Positions 35,322 to 46,439 of a stretch of DNA of 64,000 bases are shown here, piece by piece. The notes below the pieces were generated by a model. The model had not been told where the DNA came from. It saw only the letters and a program-made list of their open reading frames with translations, and did no database searches. Numbering within the stretch: position 1 is the stretch's first letter; each line of letters starts with the position of its first letter. Source of the DNA: Ceratopteris richardii (Eukaryota; Streptophyta; Polypodiopsida; Polypodiales; Pteridaceae). The stretch covers positions 64,812,158 through 64,876,157 of the forward strand of contig CM035407.1 in assembly GCA_020310875.1 (NCBI GenBank), read 5' to 3'. A program made the position numbers and the translations under genes.

Positions 35322-38093
35322 ATGTATGCCGTAATCGCCAAACCCTTGTATGGACTTTTAACTCAATTCACATGGACAGAGGAATGCGAGAAGGCATTCA
35401 ATGAGTTAAAGAAACGGCTTAGCATAGCCCCAATTCTGAAAACACCGAATTGGAACAAGCCTTTTCATATCCATGTTGACGCTTCTAATTATGCAATAGG
35501 ATGTATTTTAGCGCAGCCAGCAGACGAAGGGAAGTTAGATCACCCAATTGCCTATGTGAGTAGACAACTGAATCAAGCTGAGAGGAACTATACAACTACG
35601 GAGCGAGAGGGATTAGGAATGGTCTATGCAGTGAAGAAATTTAGACGCTATCTCTTAGCCAACAAACTCAAGTTCTTCATAGACCACCAGGACCTATTGT
35701 ACCTAGTCAATAAACCTTGTAACACGGGAAGACTGGTAAGATGGTTCCTACTATTGATGGAGTTCGACTTCGAAGTAATAGTGAAAAAGGGAAATACTCA
35801 TGTAAGAGCATATCACCTCTCTAGGTTAACACACGGAGAACCACCAAGTGGAGTACCAGACGATCTGCCAGACACTTATTTGTTTAATCTGGAAGTGTGT
35901 CCAAAGTGGGCAAAGAAACTAATTCTGATACTCACTCATGGCCCACAACACTCAATCAATAAAGAGAGTAAAAAGGAAATTCTACAGTCGAGGAATTTGC
36001 ACATTATTGCGGGAAGTGTGTATTATAAGGAACCCAATGGTGTATTGCTAAGATGTGTTGAGGAGGACGAGCAAGTGAAGCTGATGAAACAAGCTCATGT
36101 AAACAAATGGAGGACACACAAAGGAACTCATGAGACTATTAGGGAGTTAAAACGATTAGGAGTATACTGGCTGGACATGCCTAAGGATGTCCATGACTAT
36201 GTGAGTAACTGTGCAGAATGCCAGGAGACCATCCCCGAGGAACATACGTCCATACCCTTCTCCACGATAGCACCCAATTGGAGCAAAATATTGGTCAAAT
36301 TCCTAAAGACAAGAGAACATGAGGAAGGAGTTAGCTTAGCGAGAAAACGATCCCTAGAGGAAATGAGCAAGGATTATGTACTCATGGGAAGAAACTTGTT
36401 TAAGAGAGGAAAAGACAACCAATTACGACTATGTGTGCATGAAGGAGAATATTTACCCATATTAGAGATGGCACACGCACGAGCAGCAGGAGGTCATTTT
36501 TCAGCTGAAAGAACCATGAAAATGATTCTCTTTGCGGGCTTGTGGTGGCCAACTTTACATATGGATGCGGAGACCTCTGTACGAAGCTACGAGACATGCC
36601 AAAGGGCGAAATACCTGATTCGGAGAGATGACATGCCATTGAGACCTATGGTTTGTGCCCGAGCATTTTCCAAGTGGGGTATAGATTTCATAGGGCCCAT
36701 TAACCCACCGGCCAAAGGGTCGCATGCTGAATATATCATAGTAGCCATTGATTATTTGACAAAATGGGTAGAGGCAAAGGCTACTAGAAAAAACGATGCT
36801 CAAACCACTGCTAAGTTTCTTTTTGAGCATATATTCACTCGTTTTGGATTACCAATTGAGATTGTGAGTGATCGAGGAACACACTTCATTAATGAGGTAA
36901 TAGAGTCTCTAATGAACATGTTTTTAGTGATCCATAAAAAATCAACCCCATACCACCCCCAAGCCAACGATCAAGCACAAAGTTCCAATAAAGTGTTATG
37001 CACAGTATTGACAAAGATTGTCAATAATGGAAGGTCTGACTGGGACAAACAATTGCATCATGCAATTTGGGCCTTCCGATTCACGTACAAGACTGCCATT
37101 GGAACTACCCCATTCAATCTAGTATATGGACAGAATGCAATTCTACCAATTGATTTTTTGATACCCACCTTGAGAGTAGCCCAACAACATGAATGGACCG
37201 GGCATGAATTATCCCAACAACTAGACCAAATCGAGAAGCTGCATGAAACTCGGTTGCAGACTGTCGCAGGAATCTATGCAGCCAAGAGAAGACAAAAAGC
37301 ATATTATGATGCACACATAAAAGACAAAGGACTAAAAGAAGGAGACCTAGTCCTGGTCTACACCTTGAAGCAACATGCCAAGAAGTTACAAAAATGCGGG
37401 TATGGACCCCTAATCATTAATAGGATCTTGACGAGTGGAGCAGTTAATCTAGCCACTTTGGATGGAGATATTCTTCCTAACTACATAAGCAGATGTAGAG
37501 TGAAACGGTTTATGGAGCCATTGATGGATCAAATGTTAGCACGTCTCATAGGAGTGCAAAATGGGAAGAAAGAGGAAGAGAAGATTAGAGAGGAGGCACG
37601 ACAAGAAGCCTTGGAACATATTAAGAAACGGAAAGAGTGGATTAGGCAAAGAAACGAACGGTACCTACTAGGTGAAGAACCTATCCCCATGGCCAACTAC
37701 CAAGTTCATCATTCCAATGGGCAGAATCATAGCATATCTAAACCCTACCTAAACCTAGGGATTGGCAAGACAGAGTACAAATTGATAGATGCTCTAATAG
37801 ATTCAGGAGCAGCACTTAGTTGTGTATGGAATACAATCATCATGTCTCTCCATGAAAATATCACACCTACTAAGGCACATATGATCGGTATCGGAGGTCA
37901 AGTCATAGAATGCATTGGAGAAACTACAGTATCCCTCCACCTAGGAAATTCCTCCATGGAACAACGAGTCTTAGTGTGCAAAGATGAAGACTTAATAGAA
38001 AACTTGATCCTAGGGCAAGATTGGATCATTGAGAATGAAGTAAGCATCACAAGGATACATTTTAGCCAAGATAGGGCACAAGGAGATTTTTAG
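35322..38093 (+). CDS. gypsy B RNase H, integrase and C-terminal second retropepsin-like domain
   Basis: A 923-residue open frame. RNase H comes first (HVDASNYAIGCILAQP about residue 50, then YAVKKFRRYLLANKLKFFID). A linker and the integrase zinc region follow (MAHARAAGGH ... SYETCQ, where the first of the paired cysteines is Y). The integrase core has GIDFIGP, then VSDRGTHF, and YHPQANDQAQSSNK, where the usual catalytic glutamate (QAES or QVER) is glutamine. After a charged segment (residues 745-790) a new domain begins. It has ALIDSGAALSCVW with D at residue 827, IGIGGQVIECIG, and NLILGQDWIIENEV near residue 897, all features of a retropepsin fold. Gypsy elements normally have their protease only before the RT, so this second copy is unusual. 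The changed integrase residues suggest an inactive copy. Confidence 0.85.
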   Translation: MYAVIAKPLYGLLTQFTWTEECEKAFNELKKRLSIAPILKTPNWNKPFHIHVDASNYAIGCILAQPADEGKLDHPIAYVSRQLNQAERNYTTTEREGLGMVYAVKKFRRYLLANKLKFFIDHQDLLYLVNKPCNTGRLVRWFLLLMEFDFEVIVKKGNTHVRAYHLSRLTHGEPPSGVPDDLPDTYLFNLEVCPKWAKKLILILTHGPQHSINKESKKEILQSRNLHIIAGSVYYKEPNGVLLRCVEEDEQVKLMKQAHVNKWRTHKGTHETIRELKRLGVYWLDMPKDVHDYVSNCAECQETIPEEHTSIPFSTIAPNWSKILVKFLKTREHEEGVSLARKRSLEEMSKDYVLMGRNLFKRGKDNQLRLCVHEGEYLPILEMAHARAAGGHFSAERTMKMILFAGLWWPTLHMDAETSVRSYETCQRAKYLIRRDDMPLRPMVCARAFSKWGIDFIGPINPPAKGSHAEYIIVAIDYLTKWVEAKATRKNDAQTTAKFLFEHIFTRFGLPIEIVSDRGTHFINEVIESLMNMFLVIHKKSTPYHPQANDQAQSSNKVLCTVLTKIVNNGRSDWDKQLHHAIWAFRFTYKTAIGTTPFNLVYGQNAILPIDFLIPTLRVAQQHEWTGHELSQQLDQIEKLHETRLQTVAGIYAAKRRQKAYYDAHIKDKGLKEGDLVLVYTLKQHAKKLQKCGYGPLIINRILTSGAVNLATLDGDILPNYISRCRVKRFMEPLMDQMLARLIGVQNGKKEEEKIREEARQEALEHIKKRKEWIRQRNERYLLGEEPIPMANYQVHHSNGQNHSISKPYLNLGIGKTEYKLIDALIDSGAALSCVWNTIIMSLHENITPTKAHMIGIGGQVIECIGETTVSLHLGNSSMEQRVLVCKDEDLIENLILGQDWIIENEVSITRIHFSQDRAQGDF
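37671..38093 (+). other. Retropepsin-like domain fused after integrase
   Basis: About 140 residues at the end of the 35322-38093 frame. The active-site motif IDSGA, a central glycine-rich GIGGQ flap-like region and ILGQDW follow the order and spacing of single-domain aspartic proteases. It differs from the upstream protease (DTGAGVG, ILGRPF), so it is not a recent tandem copy. It could serve as a second protease or as a non-catalytic fold. Confidence 0.75.
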
Positions 38094-39105
38094 TCTATTA
38101 GGGGAGAAGCCCTCACAAAAACTAAAGCCATCAAGAGTGCGGAAGAACTCAAAGAAGATCACTTAGAACATGATTCCAGCCCCAATCCCTCAGAAGCAAG
38201 TTTGGAAGAAGCAAAAAGTAAAAACCCTAACATGTCCACGGAAGAAGTACATTCATCCTATTCAATTGGTGAACGGCAAGACACAAAGGAGATCAACACT
38301 CTGAGAGTTTCTCACACGATAGAAGGATCACCAATTTGGAAAACCACCACCAAATACTGGCATCCAGGAAAGGTCAGCTTCAAATGGGTATGCAAGGATC
38401 AAGTGAAAGAATCAGAGATAGCAACACCAGCTCATAAAGGGAAAAAGGTGGACAAGAATTCTTCTTCACCGCAATTCGAAGCAAAACGGCTCTTGTAAGT
38501 ATGGCTTCCTAGGTCTTTGATTGAAGCTCAACAAGCACAACAACAAATATGGATTCCCAAGAAGATCAAACAAGCAGCCAATCAAGAGATAATCCAACAG
38601 GAGGATGCATTACACCTACACATTCGGACAACAAAGCCAAGACAGACCCGTCATCGAAACATGAAAAGAAAGACCTCTAGCACTAGGGCAACAGAAAAAA
38701 CAGAAGAAACATGTGGAGCTTGAGGAACCAAAGAGAGGACATGACCTAACACCGCAAAAACGAAGTGGATTTGGAAACCAAAGCAACTGCGAGGAATGGA
38801 ACACCAGAACAACGAAGATTCCAATTGCATTCATGAAGATTCCAATGCACCCAAAGTATGCATAATAGGGCCACATTATGAGGTCAAGCATTCGGCACTT
38901 GATGTACATAATAAAATTAGTGGTGCACCTTCTCCAATGGGGAATAGGTAATAACTTCAACTTCCTTAGGGATGGACCTACTATGTAAATAAATAAATGC
39001 TTCGGCTATACTAATCCTTGTTTTCTTTCAGAAAAGAAAATGAAAAATATGTGGTAAGAGATCTCACTTATACAAGAAAGGGGAATAGAGTGACGAAACG
39101 ACAAC
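38094..39105 (+). mobile_element. gypsy B post-pol region
   Basis: Short lysine/glutamine-rich frames (38202-38498, 38517-38723) continue the acidic/basic style of the element but show no domain I know. They may be a broken continuation of pol or a separate small frame. The rest is unassigned. Confidence 0.4.
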
Positions 39106-39295
39106 ATGTCACTACAATGCACAACACAATTGCTATATCTCCTATTGAAGCTAATGCACTCTTCATTACAAGTGCAGATGGCTTCGGAAGATTCTGAAGC
39201 AACAATTCAGGAAGAAGTGATGGAATTCCCTCCACAAAGTGTGACTAAAGAAAAGGGACACTGGTTTAGAGAAGATCAACCGGCTGGGGAGTATC
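39106..39295 (+). pseudogene. Extra open frame downstream of gypsy B pol, 5' part
   Basis: The frame begins MSLQCTTQLLYLLLKLMHSS, with a later methionine at MASEDSEAT, and runs without a stop to the TRIM insertion at 39296. Removing the TRIM and one GTATC copy joins it in the same frame to 40135-40622, giving about 225 residues. The function is unknown. Its position after pol resembles the extra or env-like frames of some plant gypsy lineages. Confidence 0.5.
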
Positions 39296-39435
39296 TGTAA
39301 GGAATTGAACTCGCAACCTCTTGGTTAGGAATATGATGGGCTAACCACTTGCCCCAAAAGCCATGGTTGAGGATTACTTCCTAATCCTCTCTCTTAGGGT
39401 GTGGTTCAACCATCTCCTACCAGGATTATGTTACA
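39296..39435 (-). repeat. TRIM LTR (3' in element orientation)
   Basis: 140 bp, TGTAAGG...GTTACA. It is nearly identical to 39990-40129; the only difference I noticed is G/A at the CTCGCAACC/CTCACAACC site. Confidence 0.93.
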
Positions 39436-39989
39436 TTCTTCCCCCCTTGGTCGATCATTGTCCTCAATGATCTACTCTTGTATCCCTCTAGCCTCGGTGA
39501 TCAGTCCCTTGAACTCCCTAGGTGCCGTTGAATTGATGTTCCTCAACCTCGCATAGTTTCTTGAACCCTGTTCGCAACCTTGGTCTCTTGAACCCTTTCT
39601 TTCAACCTTGGTGTCTTGAACCTTCTTGTTCACAACCTTGGTGTCTCGAGCCCTTGTTCTCAACCTCAGTCTTGAACCTTGTTCTCACCCATGCTTGGTA
39701 TCTTGAACACTCAATCAAGTGCCACCCAAGGATTCCTAAGGATTTCACACTTGCAAGCAAGCTCATTAGAAAGTTCGTTCCGAGAGCTTTCCAACGGTAT
39801 ATCACATGCCTCAATCCGACCTACGGATTGAGAGATACACCTCAATCATTGTAAGGTCCATCCTTGAAACCGACGCGCGCGCCTTCCACAATTCCTACCC
39901 TTTCACATAGAGGATGCCCAAGCGCCTTTTTTAGAGGCCATTGGATCATTCCACTTTGCCCAAGCCTACTTCCTAGGCTCTGATACCAA

Positions 39990-40129
39990 TGTAAGGAATT
40001 GAACTCACAACCTCTTGGTTAGGAATATGATGGGCTAACCACTTGCCCCAAAAGCCATGGTTGAGGATTACTTCCTAATCCTCTCTCTTAGGGTGTGGTT
40101 CAACCATCTCCTACCAGGATTATGTTACA
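39990..40129 (-). repeat. TRIM LTR (5' in element orientation)
   Basis: 140 bp, next to the tRNA-Met-type primer site at 39977-39988. Confidence 0.93.
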
Positions 40130-40622
40130 GTATCTCTTCCTGGTGACCATTAAAATCATGGATACAGATCATCAGTTCCCGGTTATGTCCCAAGATTTTA
40201 AAGTGGTGCATGAGCTTCCGTCTACCATTGACATAATGAAGAAAGCGGGTATACACAAATATTTTGAACTACCGATCTACAAACCCGACTTTCAAAGATG
40301 TACGCAAGTGATGAATACATTACAGCCAGCACTACATGATCCACTGGTGCTAGAGGCCAGAGTCATGGACGCAGTAGGTGAATGGGTAGTCATTCAATTT
40401 ACACATGATTTAATTAAAGAAGCTTTTGGATGGGAGAAGGATGGCACTACCGTAGTGAAAGAAGAAAGTCAAGGGGCAAAGACCAGAACATTTACTGACA
40501 TCAATCGAGTTTACATAGAAGAAGAAGTCCGGCTCATTCACCAACACTTCTGTTTTCCTAACATGCATCAATACACTACTCCTCAAAAGATCATCGTCCA
40601 GCTGCTATCACATGCTATCTAA
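40130..40622 (+). pseudogene. Extra open frame downstream of gypsy B pol, 3' part
   Basis: About 162 residues continue the frame cut at 39295: LVTIKIMDTDHQFPVMSQDF, then GIHKYFELPIYKPDF, then GEWVVIQFTHDLIKEAFGW. The last pattern recalls the plant-retrotransposon host-like domain in which V-F-xx-I-AF precedes a substrate-like loop. This is a weak resemblance only. The frame ends TAA at 40620-40622. It reads cleanly apart from the TRIM, unlike the pol frames around it. Confidence 0.5.
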
Positions 40623-40734
40623 TCGAAAAAGAACCTAGATAAAGCTTTACCAGCATCCAGATGTACTTTTGAACCCCATGCCTTTTTTCTAAAAACTTAT
40701 GAAGCTTTAAATTGGAAGTATATTAAGAGGATTG

Positions 40735-41145
40735 AGGTATCACTAAATCGAATCTTTTTGCAAGTTCTTTTTCTAGAATTATCTATTGCGCAATGGAGAT
40801 CATCAACATCAATAGCTTTTGCTTTATCTGAAAGCTTATGAAGCTATAAATTTGAAGAATATTGAGAGGATTGAGGCATCAATTAATCAAACCATAATTG
40901 GATCTTGAAGAAGGAAGACGAATGCAGGAGCTAGACAACTTATAATTGAAGATTGATGAGCTGAAGGAATTCAAATGTTGGAGTATATATGAAGCTTGAT
41001 GAAGGATGAATGTTGAAGAAAAACAAACAGAGATGACCATTGTGAAAAGTTGTAATCGATAAGCATTGTAATTGGTAAATCTATTTATAATTCTTTATGA
41101 ATAAAAAACTTTCATTCAATATGTTCTATTAATTTTTTAATTAAC
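40735..41145 (+). repeat. Left direct repeat of element Y
   Basis: It matches 44095-44530. A second, shorter copy of its GAAGCTTTAAATTGGAAG-like stretch lies just upstream (about 40695-40750), so the left side carries a small internal duplication. Confidence 0.55.
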
Positions 41146-44094
41146 TTAAGAAATAAATTAATGCATTTCATCTTGGTAATCCATTGAAAGTTTTGAGTGT
41201 CTCAAATTTTATACGTATTGCAATAGAAAAAGAGTTTTTCAATTTCATACGCATTGCAATAGGCAAAGATCTCTATACTCATAATTTACACATAGTTATC
41301 ACGTGAACATTTCGACTTTCCTACTACACAATCAAATCCTTCTTCATCATGAAAACAATATTATTTCAATCATAGAATGAGATTTTGACTATTTCTTTTG
41401 AATGAAAAATAACTCCCATGTAGTTTTTGATCCTAGAAACATATCTTCTTGTAGGTGTTTGATGGTGTAATTTCTTATGAAAAAGTTGATAAACTTTGAT
41501 GAAATACAAAAAATTATTCTACCAAAACTTTTGAAGATATTATAATTTTTCGAAAGTAAGCTAATCCATCTTCTTTGAGCTTCTATCTATCACTTGAGAT
41601 TTCTTGCAACATTCTTGTATGCGTCATCATTTAGAACGCCAGCTAGTGGAGCTGATCAGCCCAACTGAGTGCCTTCATGACACTTGAACCCGATGTGAAT
41701 GTTCCACGGAAGTTTAGTGTATCTAGTGATATAATTTGATGCAAGATCCATGCACTTGTCATTTCAAGTTCATTCAAATTCTTGCATACAGATTTTCACA
41801 TCAAAAATCTAAAAGCTCATTCAAATTTTCAATTTACTCGCATCTTTTCACTTGAAAAATGCATAAAAAGATCACTTCCTTTAAAAAATTTTGCTCACTT
41901 TCACTTTTGAATGTGCATACTTGCATCTATTCAAGAAAAATTTGAAATAGTCTTATCTCTAACTCAAGGAGTAGGTAAATTTCTAAAAGTAATCAAACAA
42001 TGTGTAAAATATTGAAAGAGATGGTTGATCATGAAGTATCAGGTTTTTGAAACTTTGTCCAACCAAGCAAAGGAAATTCAATCATTCAATTATGAACATG
42101 AACATCAAGTACAAGTCCAAAATATGTCTACTCATATTCTTAATAAAAGACATTCATTTGACCATAGAAGATCCAGTCCTAGAGCTACACATACAAGATT
42201 AAATCGACCTATAAGATGTTTCTGGTGTTATCAATTTGGCCATATGTTTTGGGTATTGTATTGCATATGAGAATGCTTGTAGACTTAAATTGGTCACTGA
42301 ACTTGAAAGGAAAATTTGTAATTACTATGAACATTCACATTCACATGAACTTAGGAAGAGGCGAGATGAAGGAATAATTTGACCAAATAAAATCTAAGCC
42401 AAGACCATCTGAAATATTTATAAAATAACAAAGACCAAAGAGATATGACCATGAAAAATCGTTTAAATAAAAGACTGACATATAAATTGATAATCAAGTT
42501 AAATCTTTTAAAGAAAAGAAAAGTGAAAGATTAAATTTGGATACAAAAAAAATTGAACAAATTTTTCAAGAAAGATTGTAAGAGGATAAGCAAGAATATA
42601 AAAACTCGATATAATTAAAATGTAACAATCATGAAGAATATTATGTAATATGCAATCCAAAGTTTCTAGATACTGATTAATTATTTGACCAAGAGAAAGT
42701 TAAAAAATTAAATGGTCAATTGAATCATGATATTAACAATGAAGAAATTATCAGAAGTGATCAAGAGAATATCAAACAAGAAATTGATGAGGATGAGAGT
42801 ACAAACAATGAATGAAAAGTTAAAGAAAAGGAAAAATAATTGATTGATGATATTATCAAACAAGTTGAGGAAAACATAAAAAAACATATAAACCTTTCAA
42901 GATTCTACCTTTGTAAGAAATTAAAGAAATGATAAAGAAAACTTGATGATTGAAGAAAAATTTCAAAATGAACTAGTATGATCAGGTACTGACGATGAAG
43001 ATGAAGAGATCTAAGGACATGATATGATTCTATGAGAGATTTGTAGTGGGGATTAAATGTAAAACATGTTTTTTGCACTAACTTTTGATGTTTTCATGAG
43101 ACAAGATTTAGCTTGGTAAGTTTCTTCAAAACGTATCTTTGATGATGATGGATGATAAGATGTACTAAAAGTGATTTGAGTGATGAGAGAAATGAGAATG
43201 TTGAGCATGAGAATCTTTTCAATTTTTTGCACCATGACGAGCAAATTTTGCACTTAGAGTATGCATGAAAGGATGTACATACATATTGCTTTAATTCCCA
43301 TAAATGTACATCTATTTGCACTTGTAAGTAACATGAAAATTTCAAATTCCATTTTTTTACCTCATTATCGAGAACCATTTATCCTCATTTGCACCATGGA
43401 TGTTTGAAAGATGCACATAAAGTATGCATGATAGGGTCTCATTACACAACCTTTGATTAAGGCATATTTTGAGCTTTACCTATGCACTATGAGTGATGGA
43501 AAGGACTTATGTATATGCACATGAAATGTATGAAAGTGCCAAATACCATATCTTTTGCATCATATTTTGACCATGCATTCCAAAGCATGCAATTGATAGA
43601 GCTACATCATACGGCCTTGCATAGGCACATTACTTATCTTCCCATGCACTTGACAATTGATTTCAAGATTCAATGATCATATTAAAAATCTGACTTTCTC
43701 TTTGAAGTGATTTTAGGATTGGACTATCGAGGATGATGTGTAGGTTTAGTAGAGAGATGTTCTCTCCATGCTTGATAAAAATAGAACGAGAATTATCTCT
43801 ATAGAATTGGTAACTCTATTACTTGGATGAAGAAGGAATGATAAGGAATTAATGTGTTTGTCCTTCCAATCAGTACTTGGATGACAAGGGTGGGATGAAC
43901 AAGTTCACCTTGAGAAAAATTAAAAATTGGGAACACTTTTCATCTTATAAAGCATGAGGATTGTTAGTATTTGAAACTTAAAATGAAAACAATATATGAT
44001 ATAGTGAAGCCATTATTGCATGTCAAAAACGCCTAGGAAATCTTGCATTAAGAGGATGAATCTGATTGTAATCGATCCAGGTTTGATTCCATTA

Positions 44095-44530
44095 GAAAGA
44101 AAATCCTTTTGCAAGTTTTTTTCCCTAGAATTATCCCTCGCGCAACGACGATCATTGTCAGCAATAGGTTTTTTGAGCAAAGAAGATTTCTCGATGGCTT
44201 TTCACAAAAAATTATGATGATTTTTTGCTTTATCTAAAAACTTATGAAGCTATAAATTTGAAGGATATTGAGAGGGTTGAGGCATCACTTAATCAATCCA
44301 TAACTGGAGCTTAAAGAAGGAAGATGAAAGTAGGAGCTAGAGAACTTATAATTGAAGATTGATGAGCTGAAGGAATTCAAATGTTGGAGTATATATGAAG
44401 CATGATGAAGGATGAATGATGAAGAGATGAGCATTCTGAAAAGTTGGAATTGATGCTATGTAATTAGTAAATCTGTGTATATTTCTTCACGAATCAAAAT
44501 TCTCATTCAATATATCCTATTCTTTGTTTA
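44095..44530 (+). repeat. Right direct repeat of element Y
   Basis: It is the partner of 40735-41145, with small insertions around 44165-44225. Confidence 0.55.
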
Positions 44531-46337
44531 ATATTGAACTGCACCACTCTTTGAATTACGAGTCCTGAGTTTCTTGAATTCTTCATCTAAATTGGTATGC
44601 TATAGCTCAAATTTATATATGTTTGGAGTGTTATACATCTCATGTGCTGGCTCAAGTGATAGTGCACTTTCATCTTGGTGACATAAGTTTAATTCAAGTC
44701 CAAGATATGTGCTCTTATCATGTTATCCCCTCCATTCCACACATGACCTTAATATTTGCATTTGCATCTATTAGCATACTCCCATTTGTGTCATGGTTTC
44801 TTTGGCATCTATAAGTCACAATAAATAAATCAATCAATAATTCGATTTTAATGATGTAGACATGTCAATCGACAATGTTGACAATGCACATTGCATATGT
44901 TATGTTTCTAAGATTAAAGCACATGCTCTTTCACATGGACATAACATGCATTATGCAAAGCTCGAACATCATTCAACATATTGCATTATAATTTACATGA
45001 AAAATTTAGAAATCTATCATGTACTTATGAACTTATCATGTGCTCTAAACTTACATTGTTCATATCTACATTCATTATTATGAATCATAAGTTATGAACA
45101 CATTGATTATTATGAATAATGATATTATGTGTACATTCTAATTTTTTCATATTCTAGGTGTTCTAAAGGTTGAATGATGAATCTTTATTTATATCTAAAT
45201 TTGGAGGATGATATACATGTGAAATCTCACATGTGTGTAATCATTATTGTGCACGTACATCTATATATAATATACATGTATTGGTGTATTAATCGTACAT
45301 ATGATTTATGAATATAAATGCACATGCTCTATGCCATATGGGACTATAGATGAATAGTTGAAGCCCTATCTATGGATGAGCTAGAGTATGGATTTTTATA
45401 CCTTGAGGGCCTAAGGTTTGAAGTCCTCCTCCCAAGGATGGCACAATCCTAATGTTGCCTTTAGGGATCACAAGTGATACTTCAAGGCCTACTATATGAC
45501 TCATGACAAAAGGGTCACAAAATGAATCACACACAAAGAAATTATCAAAGAATGAACTGAAGAAATGATCTAGATCCGATAAAAGGGGAGCTAGGAAAGA
45601 AAAAGACACTAGTAATGGGTTCTTGACAAGTCCACCATATACATCCACCAAGGATTAGCCAAAAAGTATTTGAATGCGTCTGGACCTAAACCTGATTGTG
45701 AGAATATATGGAGGTCTAACTTTCTCCACAAATTATGAGTTACAAATATCAATGCATCATGAGTCACGATAGATTTTTGGTTGTGTTGCAACTTGCACCA
45801 TGTATGTATGAATCACACATGGTGTTTGAAAGTTAAAAGTACTCACCAAAGGAGGAGTGCCCATTATATATTTCTTCCACCAAGTCATAGGAGTAACTTA
45901 GTTCTCTTATAAACGTGAAGATGACTTTACAAAGTAACATTCAATGCAATGGAACTACAACCACTCAATCTCCAATTGTAGCTAGAGGCCTATATCTCCT
46001 TGTATCCAAAACTTCATATCCTCAATCCAGATATCCTCTAAAGCCTCATCTACGTTCTTCTCCTTGGATCTCTATAGAAGATGGAGTATGTGAGCAACAA
46101 CATGGATTGATTTGTAAAACCATTCCAATCTCCTTTACACTACCTCGCATAACTCAAATCTCCTAAAATTTTAATATAGCAAAACAAAATTAGAAAATAA
46201 TATTATATTTATAGTTTAATATTAATAAATTATTTAGAACTTAAAAGTTAGTACTCATTCTATCTCAAAGAGTCTAATGACGACTAATGTATCCTTATGT
46301 ACGACTAATGTAGGACCAATGTACTCATATAAAATTC
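44531..46337. other. No recognisable feature
   Basis: AT-rich DNA with short chance reading frames. I see no conserved domains, terminal repeats, primer sites or RNA genes on either strand. Confidence 0.5.
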
Positions 46338-46439
46338 CAAGTGTACTTATTTACGACTAATGTATTCATATAAAATTCCAAGTGTACTTCCTTATATACC
46401 TCCATAAGGAAGTACACTTGGAATTTTATATGAGTACAT
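46338..46439. repeat. Inverted repeat next to an LTR
   Basis: The TCATATAAAATTCCAAGTGT block (46366-46385, and again near 46327) is followed after a short loop (TACCTCCAT) by its inverse, ACACTTGGAATTTTATATGA (46414-46433). Together they could form a hairpin of over 30 bp. Short direct ACGACTAATGT repeats lie just before it. It ends one base before the LTR start at 46440. Confidence 0.7.

Larger units (their letters stand above)
39296..40129 (-). mobile_element. TRIM (miniature LTR retrotransposon)
   Basis: Two 140-bp LTRs (39296-39435, 39990-40129) start TGTAAGGAATTGAACTC and end GATTATGTTACA. GTATC flanks both sides (39291-39295, 40130-40134), a perfect duplication. On the - strand the primer site TGGTATCAGAGC (39977-39988) lies next to the right LTR, and a polypurine tract (GGGGGGAAGAA, 39436-39446) next to the left LTR. 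The 554-bp interior codes for nothing. It contains diverged tandem units around CTTGAACC...CAACCTTGGT (about 39550-39700). It depends on other elements for its enzymes. Confidence 0.95.
40623..44530 (+). mobile_element. Decayed LTR-type element (Y) with about 0.4-kb direct repeats
   Basis: The stretch 40735-41145 is repeated at about 44095-44530 with many mismatches. Shared blocks include TTGCAAG...CTAGAATTAT, CTTATGAAGCTATAAATTTG and GAGCTGAAGGAATTCAAATG. These would be worn LTRs or large direct repeats of one element. The interior is AT-rich and mostly non-coding. A frame at 42025-42270 contains CFWCYQFGH, a CCHC-knuckle-like start, which suggests a gag remnant. Charged, stop-filled frames follow to 43000. 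The element ends are not clear. Confidence 0.5.

Noticed and set aside
40623-44530. Gypsy B 3' LTR within this region
   Set aside because: No stretch matches 27103-27985. The direct repeats here (40735-41145 and 44095-44530) are unrelated to that LTR.
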